Of a stretch of 64,000 nucleotides of DNA, positions 37,737 through 45,730 are shown piece after piece (position 1 is the stretch's first letter; each line of letters opens with the position of its first letter). Below the pieces are notes generated by a model. It did not search any database, was not told the origin of the DNA, and saw only the letters and a list, made by a program, of their open reading frames with translations. Source of the stretch: Streptomyces albogriseolus (GTDB taxonomy: Bacteria > Actinomycetota > Actinomycetes > Streptomycetales > Streptomycetaceae); assembly GCA_014650475.1 (NCBI GenBank), contig BMVA01000009.1:62001-126000 (forward strand). Reading direction: 5' to 3'. A program made the translations under genes and the position numbers.

Positions 37737-38348
37737 CTACGTCACCGGCTGGCGGTGCAGCGCGCCCCGGACCAGCTCGGCCACGCCGTCGTCGGGCGGA
37801 GGCGCGACGACGCAGGACAGCGCGAGTCTGACCACCAGCTCGCAGGACCGGGCGAGATCGGCGGTGTCGCCCCGCGGATGCCCCGGCCCGGCGAGCGCGG
37901 CGACGGCCCTGTCCCGGACCAGGTGCACGAAGTCGGACGGCGAGGGCAGCGGCCCGTCGGCGCGGCGCTGCGCGGGCACCGGGGAGCCGGACGGCGCGGC
38001 CGCGAGGCCGGGCGCGGGCAGGCGTTCGCTCCAGCAGCCGGTGAGCATGGCCCGCACCAGGGCGTTCTCGCGGGCGCTCAGCGTGGTCCACTCGGCGGTG
38101 GCGGCGAGGCGGTCGCGGGGGTCGGCGTGCGCGGTGAGGGCCCGGTCGACACCGGCCAGGTAGCCGTCGGCCTCGCGGCGGACCAGGGCCCGGGCGAGAC
38201 CGTCCTTGCTGCCGAACTCGTTGTAGAGCGTCTGGCGGGAGACCCCGGCCGCGGCGGCGACGTCCACCATCCGCACGGCGGACCACGGACGGCGGGCGAG
38301 TGCGGTGTAAGCGGCGTCCAGCAGTGATTCCCGCGCTGCAGGCATCAT
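37737..38348 (-). CDS. TetR family transcriptional regulator
   Basis: A 203-residue repressor-type protein. The N-terminal HTH is classic: MVDVAAAAGVSRQTLYNEFGSKDGLARAL. The C-terminal ligand domain is Ala/Pro-rich and unassigned. It ends 42 bp from the convergent SMR gene, and its target may be that gene or one elsewhere. Start ATG 38348; an ATG one codon later is equivalent. Confidence 0.9.
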   Translation of the reverse strand: MMPAARESLLDAAYTALARRPWSAVRMVDVAAAAGVSRQTLYNEFGSKDGLARALVRREADGYLAGVDRALTAHADPRDRLAATAEWTTLSARENALVRAMLTGCWSERLPAPGLAAAPSGSPVPAQRRADGPLPSPSDFVHLVRDRAVAALAGPGHPRGDTADLARSCELVVRLALSCVVAPPPDDGVAELVRGALHRQPVT

Positions 38349-38473
38349 CGCCTCCCTCGGGGCGAGCGGCCGACCCTGCGGTTCAGATTTGACGGGGTGC
38401 CAGGGACTGTCAAGGGGTCGCGGAAACGGCCCCCGGTGGCCCGGAACCGATCTCGGCCGATACCGTTCGTTGC

Positions 38474-39277
38474 ATGCCCGACTACCTCGACGACCTGCGT
38501 CTCGCCCATGTCCTCGCGGACGCCGCCGACGCCGCGACCATGGACCGGTTCAAGGCCCTCGACCTCAAGGTGGAGACCAAACCCGACATGACGCCGGTGA
38601 GCGAGGCGGACAAGAGGGCTGAGGAGCTCGTCCGCGGCCACCTCCAGCGCGCCCGCCCGCGCGACGCCGTCCTGGGCGAGGAGTACGGCGTGGAGGGCAC
38701 CGGCCCGCGCCGCTGGGTGATCGACCCGATCGACGGCACCAAGAACTACGTGCGCGGCGTGCCCGTGTGGGCCACGCTGATCGCGCTGATGGAGGCCGGC
38801 GGCGGGGGAGGCTTCGAGCCGGTCGTGGGCGTGGTGTCCGCGCCCGCCCTGGGCCGCCGCTGGTGGGCGGCGAAGGGCCACGGCGCCTACGCCGGGCGCA
38901 GCCTGTCCTCGGCCACCCGGCTCCAGGTCTCCGGCGTCTCGCGGATCTCCGACGCCTCCTTCGCCTACTCCTCGCTCACCGGCTGGGAGGAGCAGGGACG
39001 GCTGGACGGCTTCCTCGACCTCACCCGCGAGGTGTGGCGCACGCGCGCGTACGGCGACTTCTGGCCGTACATGATGGTCGCCGAGGGCTCGGTGGACATC
39101 TGCGCGGAGCCGGAGCTGTCGCTGTGGGACATGGCGGCCACGGCGATCGTGGTGACGGAGGCCGGCGGCGCCTTCACCGGCCTCGACGGCCGCCCGGGCC
39201 CGCACAGCGGCAACGCCGCCGCGTCGAACGGCCTGCTCCACGACGAGCTGCTGGGGTATCTCAACCAGCGGTACTGA
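38474..39277 (+). CDS. hisN: Histidinol-phosphatase (inositol monophosphatase family)
   Basis: A 267-residue Mg-dependent phosphatase of the IMPase fold, removing phosphate from histidinol-phosphate in histidine synthesis. Metal-site motifs are [20 protein letters not shown] and [18 protein letters not shown]. Its last four codons and stop make up the left attachment core of the downstream element. Integration therefore preserves the complete protein ending GYLNQRY. Confidence 0.93.
   Translation: MPDYLDDLRLAHVLADAADAATMDRFKALDLKVETKPDMTPVSEADKRAEELVRGHLQRARPRDAVLGEEYGVEGTGPRRWVIDPIDGTKNYVRGVPVWATLIALMEAGGGGGFEPVVGVVSAPALGRRWWAAKGHGAYAGRSLSSATRLQVSGVSRISDASFAYSSLTGWEEQGRLDGFLDLTREVWRTRAYGDFWPYMMVAEGSVDICAEPELSLWDMAATAIVVTEAGGAFTGLDGRPGPHSGNAAASNGLLHDELLGYLNQRY
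39264..39277. repeat. attL core (14 bp) at the 3' end of hisN
   Basis: ACCAGCGGTACTGA is identical to the copy at 49454-49467. It encodes the last residues and stop codon of hisN. Just inside, TACTGACGTCAGTA (39272-39285) is a perfect 14-bp palindrome. Confidence 0.8.
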
Positions 39278-39314
39278 CGTCAGTAGCGGCTTGACCTGCT
39301 CGTTCCCTCCCTTC

Positions 39315-40550
39315 TCAGTGCCCCTGGGCCGTCGTGGGGCCGTCATCGGTGGCCGGGCCGTCGTCAAAGGCCCGGTTCACCGCCTCGCGCGTCCGCTTCT
39401 CACTGCTCGGCATCAAGTGCGTGTACGTCCGCAGCGTGAACCCTGGATCGTGGTGGCCGAGGTACTCCGACAGGGCCTTGATGCTCTCGCCCGCGTCCAG
39501 GAGCACGGACGCGTAGAAGTGCCTCAGCGCGTGCATGCCGTTCTCCCTGCCACGCGGGATACCCGCACGGTCAAGGGCGGGCCGCCACGCCTTGTGGTTG
39601 AAGACGACGCGGTTCACCGCGCGTCCCTCTGCGTTGCGGAAAAGGACCGGCACCGCGACCGGGGAGCCGTCGACCGACCGCCACGGCAGCGACACAGGCA
39701 TGGGCGGGTACTTCTCGATGTGGGCCTCGAGCGACCGCATGACGCTTTCGGGTAGCGGGACCGTGCGCGTCTTGCCACCCTTGGGCAACGCGAACACCTG
39801 TCGTCCGGCGATGAGCTTCACCTGGCGGACGACGTGAACGACTCCTTGGACGAAGTCCACGTCATCGGCGGCCAGGCCGAACACCTCGCCTTGCCGCATG
39901 CCGCACCCGCCGGCCAGATCCACCGTGGCCCGGTACCGCTCCGGGAGCTCCGCCCGGACAGCGAGCACGCGCTCAGGCCGCCACGGCACGACGCGCCGCG
40001 GCTCCGCCTTGGGTGCCTTCACGGACGACGAACGGCACGGATTATGCGGGATCAACCGGTCGTCAACAGCCGCCGCGAGCATCGCGCTGAGGTTCGCGAA
40101 GATGACCCGTTGGTAGGCGGGGGCCACTCCCCCGTCGTGGAGCTTCCGCAGCCACTCACGCACGTGCGTCGGCCTCAGCGAGTCGAGCGAGCGACTACCC
40201 AGGTGCGGCAGGACATGCAGTCGAATCCGCTGCTCGGTGCTCACGTAGGTGCCGGGGTCCATGGTGAGCGACGCCAACCACCGTTCGGCGTGCTGCCGCA
40301 CGGTGAGGCGTCCGGCGCGCGGGTCGATGTACTGCCCGCGCGTCATGTCCGCCTCAATGGCGCTCAGCCACTTCTCGGCAAGGCGCTTCTGTCCGTCGGG
40401 GAAGCTCTTGGACTTCTCGGTGCCGTCGGGGCCGATGTACCGGGCCCGGTAGCGCAAGCCACTGCCGTGCCGGTCGGTCTTGACGCGAGCGGCCTTGCCG
40501 TCAGCGTTGGTTTCGGTCTTGTACCAGCGGTCTTGGATGTGGCCAGCCAT
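39315..40550 (-). CDS. int: Site-specific tyrosine recombinase (integrase)
   Basis: A 411-residue phage-type integrase. The N-terminal part has an AP2-like arm-binding segment (SGLRYRARYIGPDGTEKSKSF) and a SAM-like core-binding domain (about 75-165). The catalytic domain shows the first Arg in GCGMRQGEVFGL, HALRHFYASVLLDAG (HxLR), and the nucleophile Tyr in FTLRTYTHL. Start ATG 40550 follows GAAGGGA. It is the element gene nearest attL. Confidence 0.95.
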   Translation of the reverse strand: MAGHIQDRWYKTETNADGKAARVKTDRHGSGLRYRARYIGPDGTEKSKSFPDGQKRLAEKWLSAIEADMTRGQYIDPRAGRLTVRQHAERWLASLTMDPGTYVSTEQRIRLHVLPHLGSRSLDSLRPTHVREWLRKLHDGGVAPAYQRVIFANLSAMLAAAVDDRLIPHNPCRSSSVKAPKAEPRRVVPWRPERVLAVRAELPERYRATVDLAGGCGMRQGEVFGLAADDVDFVQGVVHVVRQVKLIAGRQVFALPKGGKTRTVPLPESVMRSLEAHIEKYPPMPVSLPWRSVDGSPVAVPVLFRNAEGRAVNRVVFNHKAWRPALDRAGIPRGRENGMHALRHFYASVLLDAGESIKALSEYLGHHDPGFTLRTYTHLMPSSEKRTREAVNRAFDDGPATDDGPTTAQGH

Positions 40551-40589
40551 GGGGCCGGGGTCCCTTCTCTGGGATGTTCTGGTGCGGTG

Positions 40590-40970
40590 CCTCAGGGAGG
40601 CAGCGACAGGGGGTGTCGGGTGGCTTCTGGAAGGGGATTTCGGGGGTGCTGAGGGTGTGCCTCCCTGCCTCCCTGAGAGGCTGTTTCCGCTGATCAGGGC
40701 GAGGGAGGCGGGCCAGGGAGGCGGTCAGGGAGTTCTCCCTGTCTCCCTGGGCCGAGGCAGTGCTCCTCCCTGTCGCGCGCGGCGCTTTCCAGGCCGGCGG
40801 GGGAGGCAACGGCAGGGGCCCCGAGTGCTCTGCCGGGCCGGATTTCGGGGTGGTCCGGCGGCGCCTCCCCGCCTCCTCGAAGTGCCGTTCACGCTGCTCA
40901 GCGGGGGGAGTTCGGGCCGGGGAGGCGGAGGGGGAGTTCTCCCCGCCTCCCCGGCCCGGCGTCGGGTCCC
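40590..40970. repeat. Two degenerate tandem copies of a GGGAGGC-rich hairpin region
   Basis: The 438-bp gap between the integrase and HTH genes has two related blocks (about 40640-40755 and 40850-40965). Each combines GCCTCCC doublets, a CTCAG segment, GGGAGGC doublets and a GGGAG-TT-CTCCC dyad. A 201-codon open frame runs through the region but its composition follows the repeats, so it is not called as a gene. Confidence 0.6.
40913..40958 (-). terminator. Strong hairpin downstream of the excisionase-like gene
   Basis: A perfect 16-bp stem (40913-40928 with 40943-40958) with a 14-nt loop starts 31 bp past the HTH gene stop. It probably separates the HTH transcript from integrase expression. 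Confidence 0.6.
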
Positions 40971-40988
40971 TCCCCGCCGGCCGGTGCG

Positions 40989-41228
40989 TCAAGCTGCGTC
41001 GTCGAGGGCGCCCTGGTCGGTCACCCAGGCACGTACGGCGGCGGGGTCGTAGCGCAGGTACCGGCCGACGCGAAAGCCGGGCGGGCCGATGCGCTTGCGG
41101 CGCCACTGGTAGACGGTTTCGACGCTCGGGAGGCTGAACATGGTGACCAGGTCCTCGGGGGTCAGGTAGCGGTCCGGGAGGCCGCCGCGCAGGATCGCGC
41201 GCGGGTCGGTGGGCTCGGTGGTGACCAT
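40989..41228 (-). CDS. xis: Excisionase-like helix-turn-helix protein
   Basis: A 79-residue MerR/excisionase-like protein. The HTH_17 pattern is visible: YLTPEDLVTMFSLPSVETVYQWRRKRIGPPGFRVGRYLRY. Such proteins next to an integrase usually direct excision or regulate int. The ATG at 41228 lies 79 bp from the nearest member of an iteron-like cluster. The longer open frame upstream (to 41441) runs through that repeat cluster and is unlikely to be coding. Confidence 0.85.
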   Translation of the reverse strand: MVTTEPTDPRAILRGGLPDRYLTPEDLVTMFSLPSVETVYQWRRKRIGPPGFRVGRYLRYDPAAVRAWVTDQGALDDAA

Positions 41229-41306
41229 GCGGTGGTGACTCCTCGTGTCCGTCGGGCGGTGCGTGGGAGTGGTGCCGGTGGCCGTCCTGGAGAGTTGGTG
41301 TATTTC

Positions 41307-41418
41307 AGCGTCCGCAGCGTCCCAGCGTCCGCGCGGCCGTATTCGGGCAGGCCAGGGTGGGTGTTGGGTGCGGACGCTAGTGCGGACGCTGCGGACGCTG
41401 GACGGCTGGAGCGTCCGC
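41307..41418. repeat. Iteron-like cluster A: six copies of GCGGACGCT
   Basis: Exact 9-mers begin at 41370, 41382 and 41391 (forward) and at 41307, 41324 and 41410 (reverse, AGCGTCCGC), with a near-match at 41316. A seventh exact copy lies at 41552 in the 3' end of the ATPase gene. The cluster is noncoding, between the ATPase gene and xis. Confidence 0.8.
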
Positions 41419-41478
41419 AGCCTGGGACGTGTCCGGGCCACTGATGTGCGGCCCGGCCCGGCGGGGGTTCCGGCTACG

Positions 41479-43104
41479 TCAGGTCTGGTCAGGCAGTGTT
41501 CTGCCCTGTCCGATGGGTGCCACGTCCGGCCAGAGCGCGCCTTGGTCAGGTGCGGACGCTGACGCGTCGCCGTCGGGTGCGCGGGACAGGATCAGCAGCT
41601 TGTGCCGGGTCCGGTCACGGCTACGCTGCGTGTCGTCCACGGTGATCCCGATGGACCGCAACAGCGGTGCGAGCCGCTTCACGCGCCCGCCAGCACGGGT
41701 GGCGTCCTTGGGCCAGTTCGGTGGCCGGACCGGGCCTGGCACGGGCAGCGTGTCGAGCAACTGCCCGGCCGTGCCCTGCCACGTTCCCGCCTGGTCGACC
41801 AGGGCCGCGATGGCCATGGCGAACGGGTCGCCTTCCAGCGCATCCGTGGCGACGTTCGCAGACGTCGCCAGGTAGTCGCCCAGGGTGTTCCAGCCCTGTG
41901 TCTGGTCGACAGCCGCGAGCACGCGCGCGAAGTCGGCCATGCGCGGCATGGCCTCCAGCCGCACCGCCGGCAGCACGGCGAGCGCGCATGCCAGCACATC
42001 GAACAGAGCCCCGAGTACCGCCGGGCGGACCGCCTCGAAGGTGGCGTCCAACTCCTCCTCGGAGCGACGGCGGCGGGAGTCGATGAGTTGCAAGTCGAGC
42101 AGCAGCACGCGTTCAGCCAGGTCTCCGGCGAGAGCTCCCGCGTCGATCGTGGTCATGGCCAACACCCGCTTGAAGGTGAGGACCACGACGTCGTCATCGG
42201 TGTACAAGGCGCGGTCGACCACGCCGTCACCCGTCACCGCCTTGCACAGGGTGTCCGACAGCCACGGTGGGATCGTGCTCACGTTGTCCAGGCACAGCGC
42301 CCAAGAGCTGAACGCCTGCCGGGACCATGCCTTCTCGTCCCGCGGTTGGCTGCGTTTGGCGGCCGGGGACGGGTCGATGAGGTTGATGAACATCTGTGCG
42401 GCCTTGGACTTGCCCGTGCCCTGCTCGCCCTTGCAGACCACCGCCGGGTGTGGGATGTCAGGAATCCACGCCGCTACAAGCCATGCCACAAGCTGATGGA
42501 ACGCGGACTCGTCCATGTTCAGCAGCGCGTGCAACTTGGCCAGGCCGTCACCGTCCAACACCGGTTCAGGCATCGGAGCCATGGCACCGGAGCGGCGGAA
42601 GAGCACCGGGGAGCGTTCTACGACCTGCCAGCCGAGACCGGACACCACGACCGCGCGGCCGTCGGCACTGCCGAGGTCGACCACGATGGCGCCGTCCGGG
42701 GCCCGCCCGACGCGCAGGTTCACCGGCACCGGGTCGTTGTCCTCGGCAATGCCTTCCAGCACGGTCATCGCGTCCGCAAGCGCGGACTGTGAGGCCACCT
42801 CGCCCGGGTAGGCGTCCGCAAACCGTCGCGCCAGACGCTGGCGTAGTCCGGCCTTGCCCCTCAGCGGCACGGCGACGTTCGGGCCGTCCAGGGCGACCGC
42901 ATACGGGCGGCCGTCGGTGGACATGACGAACCGGTACTCCTCACGCGCCATGGCCACGATCCGCGCGGCGGCCGGCGGCTGCTTGCCCCCGTCATCCGGC
43001 TTGCCGTGGGCCGGTCGACTCGTGCCTCGATCAGTCGGGCCGACCCGACTGGTGCCGGGTCGGTTGTGACCGTTGACGGGTCGGTCGGATCGGGTTGCCG
43101 TCAT
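41479..43104 (-). CDS. P-loop ATPase, helicase-like (phage/ICE ATP-binding protein)
   Basis: A 541-residue protein. Walker A is GEQGTGKSKAA (residues 226-236). A Walker B-like WALCLDNVS follows (268-276), then an RVLAMTTID segment and LAERVLLLDLQL with a likely arginine finger, an order reminiscent of D5/SF3-type replicative helicases. No primase-polymerase motif is seen in the N-terminal 200 residues, and the first 45 are low-complexity. ATG 43104 overlaps the HNH stop (ATGA). It may be the element's replication ATPase, but this is inference. Confidence 0.75.
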   Translation of the reverse strand: MTATRSDRPVNGHNRPGTSRVGPTDRGTSRPAHGKPDDGGKQPPAAARIVAMAREEYRFVMSTDGRPYAVALDGPNVAVPLRGKAGLRQRLARRFADAYPGEVASQSALADAMTVLEGIAEDNDPVPVNLRVGRAPDGAIVVDLGSADGRAVVVSGLGWQVVERSPVLFRRSGAMAPMPEPVLDGDGLAKLHALLNMDESAFHQLVAWLVAAWIPDIPHPAVVCKGEQGTGKSKAAQMFINLIDPSPAAKRSQPRDEKAWSRQAFSSWALCLDNVSTIPPWLSDTLCKAVTGDGVVDRALYTDDDVVVLTFKRVLAMTTIDAGALAGDLAERVLLLDLQLIDSRRRRSEEELDATFEAVRPAVLGALFDVLACALAVLPAVRLEAMPRMADFARVLAAVDQTQGWNTLGDYLATSANVATDALEGDPFAMAIAALVDQAGTWQGTAGQLLDTLPVPGPVRPPNWPKDATRAGGRVKRLAPLLRSIGITVDDTQRSRDRTRHKLLILSRAPDGDASASAPDQGALWPDVAPIGQGRTLPDQT

Positions 43105-43649
43105 GCGGGGACCGCCTCTCCGGAGTGGCCCGCGCACACCCGCACCGATCGGGGCGTGCGTAGACAGTCGGGCCGCATGGCCGACCGACGGTCGGGGCCG
43201 TGCGGGGTCGATCCGTGCAGGCTGCGGGTCGACCGTGCGCCAGTCGGGTCGGCCGATCCGATGGCCGCCAGTCGGGGCGTGACGTGGGGTGTGACGCAGG
43301 TCGTCACGCTGGTGAGCGTCGTCTCGTGAACGTGCGCGAGTCGAGCCAACAGCAGCACGTCGACCGGGCGAATGGTCGGCCTCGTCGGGTCGGCCCACCC
43401 CAGCAGCATCAGGGCGAGCGAGAGCGGGACTCGGTCCGCCTTGGCCTGGTTGCAGTCGACGCACGCCAGCATCAGCGACGTGACCGACCACGACCGCCAT
43501 AGCGAGCACGGCACGATGTGATCAAGGGTGGCTTCGCTCAGGTCGGCGAACGGGCGGCAGCAGTAGGCACAGCGCTGCCCGTGGCGGCGCGCGAGCTGTT
43601 CCTTGCGCACGCGCCGCCGCGCGGAGTTGAGCGGGTGTCCGTGCCTCAT
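43101..43649 (-). CDS. HNH endonuclease
   Basis: A 182-residue protein with a compact HNH domain in residues 20-72. The zinc pairs are CAYC and CVDC, with DHIVPCSLW (first His) and CNQAKADR (Asn and the final region). The C-terminal ~90 residues are Arg/Thr/Pro-rich without a recognised domain. It overlaps both neighbours by ATGA. HNH nucleases in small elements can assist packaging, homing or defence; context does not decide which. Confidence 0.85.
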   Translation of the reverse strand: MRHGHPLNSARRRVRKEQLARRHGQRCAYCCRPFADLSEATLDHIVPCSLWRSWSVTSLMLACVDCNQAKADRVPLSLALMLLGWADPTRPTIRPVDVLLLARLAHVHETTLTSVTTCVTPHVTPRLAAIGSADPTGARSTRSLHGSTPHGPDRRSAMRPDCLRTPRSVRVCAGHSGEAVPA

Positions 43650-44737
43650 GCCGCCTGCTCCATGTCGTCCTGGTTGCGGGTGACGGAGTAGCCGTACAGG
43701 CCGTTGGACTCGATCAGGCCCTCACCGCGCAGCAAGGCCCAGGCGTTGTCGATCGTGCGGCTACCGACCGCGAAGCGCGCCATGAGGTCCACCCGACGCG
43801 GCAAGCGGTCACCAGGCCGCATAGCCTTGATGTCCTCCCGCAGCGCGTCGGCGACCTGACCAAACTTCGAGTTCGCCCGCCGGCCGGTGGCCCTGGGCTT
43901 GCGTGCGGCGCGGGGAGTAGACACACACCGGATAACCGCGGCCACCGCGTCATGAGACAGCCCCAGTCGCTCGCTGATCTCCCGCTTGCTCAGCCCCTGC
44001 TCCTTGAGCAGCAACGCCTGACGCTCCGACGACTCCAGCCTCAGCAGCGCCTCACGCCGTGCCGGACTCAGCTCCGACAGCGCCCGCCGCTCCCACTCGG
44101 GCAGCGACCCCAACGCGACCGGTTCGCGCGAGAGCTCCGGATTGTCGATCTGGAGCCGGAGCACGGCCGCCCTGGCACGCAGCACGGCTGCCGTGTCACC
44201 GCAGCCGAGGTGCTCGGCCATGGAACGCGGGTCCAGCCCGTCCAGCATCAACAGCAAGGCCGCGCGCTCCTGCTCCGGCAGCGCCTCGACCATCGCGGCC
44301 AGGTAGGCGGGCAGCTCGACCAGGGCACACCCGCTCGGCATCATCGGGCAGAGCCAGTTGCAGGTCACCGGGTCGGTAAAATCCACGACCTTCTCACCAG
44401 TGGAGTACAGCTTGAAGTGGCGGCTGATCTCCTGCCTCACCCGGTAGAACAGCAGGCCGCCCATGTTCTCCACCGACGCCTCACCCAGCGGACCGCGGGC
44501 GCCTTCACGGGCCACCTGCACCCACATCCCCTGGGCGATGTCCTCAGCGAGCGTCCACACGTCCCCGCCCACGCGGTCCCACTTCCTGAGCTGCGAGTAC
44601 GCGTAGCGCACCAGCCGGGACCCGTACTCCTCGTACAGCGAAGCCAGCAGGTCCGACTGCTCTGCCGTTAACGGCACGATTTCGCCCACACGCGTCTTGC
44701 GCTGGCTGGCCGTCCGTTCCGTGATGGTTCCAGGCAT
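43646..44737 (-). CDS. Sigma-70-like / GntR-type winged-helix regulator
   Basis: A 363-residue DNA-binding protein, first gene of the core operon. Residues about 25-115 resemble sigma region 2 (LASLYEEYGSRLVRYAYSQL, LAEDIAQGMWVQV, FYRVRQEISRHF). Sigma-4-like HTHs appear around PEQERAALLLMLDGLDPRSMAEHLG and ESSERQALLLKEQGLSKREISERLGLS. The C-terminal 70 residues look like a GntR wHTH (FGQVADALREDIKAMRPGDRLP...ALLRGEGLIES). A C-P-rich loop CNWLCPMMPSGC sits centrally. The combination is unusual; it may be the element's transcription or replication initiator. Confidence 0.65.
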   Translation of the reverse strand: MPGTITERTASQRKTRVGEIVPLTAEQSDLLASLYEEYGSRLVRYAYSQLRKWDRVGGDVWTLAEDIAQGMWVQVAREGARGPLGEASVENMGGLLFYRVRQEISRHFKLYSTGEKVVDFTDPVTCNWLCPMMPSGCALVELPAYLAAMVEALPEQERAALLLMLDGLDPRSMAEHLGCGDTAAVLRARAAVLRLQIDNPELSREPVALGSLPEWERRALSELSPARREALLRLESSERQALLLKEQGLSKREISERLGLSHDAVAAVIRCVSTPRAARKPRATGRRANSKFGQVADALREDIKAMRPGDRLPRRVDLMARFAVGSRTIDNAWALLRGEGLIESNGLYGYSVTRNQDDMEQAA

Positions 44738-44891
44738 GATTGGAGTGCCCCTTCGAGGGTCAGGGAGCGGCTATCTGCTTGGCGGTAGGGAGCCGCTCCT
44801 TGCTTTGCCCTGGGGCTGACCAGGGCTTTTCGAGGTTCAGCGCACGCCGGACAGGCGGTCTCCGATCGAGCCATCCGACCGGCGGGCACAT

Positions 44892-44919
44892 CCCTAAGGT
44901 TCCCTAGGGCACCCTAGGG
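44892..44919. promoter_or_regulatory. Operator-like array of CCCTAGGG boxes
   Basis: CCCTAAGG (44892), CCCTAGGG (44902) and CCCTAGGG (44912) occur at exact 10-bp spacing, between the divergent sigma-like and GntR genes. One helical turn per box suggests co-operative repressor binding, most simply by the adjacent GntR protein. Confidence 0.7.
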
Positions 44920-44971
44920 TGTCAAGGGGTACAGTAGGCATGGCGTCCACTCAGACAAGGGAGCTACGGAG

Positions 44972-45730
44972 ATGTCGGAGCAGGCCGACAATCGAGCGCC
45001 ATACGCGCAGATTGCCGCCCACTATGCGGAGCTGATCACGTCCGGCGAACTGGTGCCGGGCTCGCTCCTGCCGAGCATCAAGAACCTCGCGCAGGAGTGG
45101 AAAGTCAGCACCGCGACCGCCGAAAAGGCGCTGCGGAAGCTGCGCACCGAAGGGTTGGTCAGGGGAATTCACGGCATCGGAACAGAGGTGCTGGACCGCC
45201 CCTCCCCCATGTCGTCCGGCTCTCAGCGCCAGGACCGGGGCCGCCGCAGCGGGTCAAGTTGGGGATCCGGTGAGCGGTCCGACTCCCACCAGGCCGCCGT
45301 AGTGCCGGCGCCTGCGGATGTGGCGGGGGCACTGGACATCGCGCCCGGTTCCGAAGTGATCAGGCGACGCCGGGTGTACCGCGACCGGCACGGAATCGTC
45401 GCGCACTCCACGTCATGGATCCCCGTGCGGTACGGACGGTTGATCCCGCAGTTGATGGAGAGCGACCGCTTGACCGGTGGGACGTCGCTACAGCTCATCG
45501 CGCAGGCCACGGGCCACCCGATCACTCACCGGATCGACACCGCGTCGGCACGCCTCCTTACGCCTGAGGATGCGCGACTCCTGGAGTTGGACCCCGCGCA
45601 CCCCCCAGCGGATCCCGTAGTCGTGATGACAGCGAAGTTCGTTGACAGTGAGAGCAACGTGGTGGAGTACGGCGTTGACCTCGGGGGCCCCGGTCGTACG
45701 TGGCGCACGGAATCGGAAGTCACCCCGTGA
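44972..45730 (+). CDS. GntR-family regulator with UTRA domain (KorSA-like)
   Basis: A 252-residue regulator. The wHTH occupies residues 8-75 (YAQIAAHYAELITSGELVPGSLLPSIKNLAQEWKVS...). A Ser/Arg-rich linker (75-110) is followed by a UTRA effector domain (GSEVIRRRRVYRDRHGIVAHSTSWIPV). In Streptomyces integrative elements such as pSAM2, a GntR protein (KorSA) keeps transfer and replication genes off, so that role is plausible here. Its GTGA junction with the kinase gene implies coupling. ATG 44972 follows AAGGGAG. Confidence 0.88.
   Translation: MSEQADNRAPYAQIAAHYAELITSGELVPGSLLPSIKNLAQEWKVSTATAEKALRKLRTEGLVRGIHGIGTEVLDRPSPMSSGSQRQDRGRRSGSSWGSGERSDSHQAAVVPAPADVAGALDIAPGSEVIRRRRVYRDRHGIVAHSTSWIPVRYGRLIPQLMESDRLTGGTSLQLIAQATGHPITHRIDTASARLLTPEDARLLELDPAHPPADPVVVMTAKFVDSESNVVEYGVDLGGPGRTWRTESEVTP

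Noticed and set aside
40501-41106. 201-codon minus-strand frame between int and xis
   Set aside because: Its sequence simply mirrors the GGGAGGC repeats and it overlaps both the integrase start and the xis gene.
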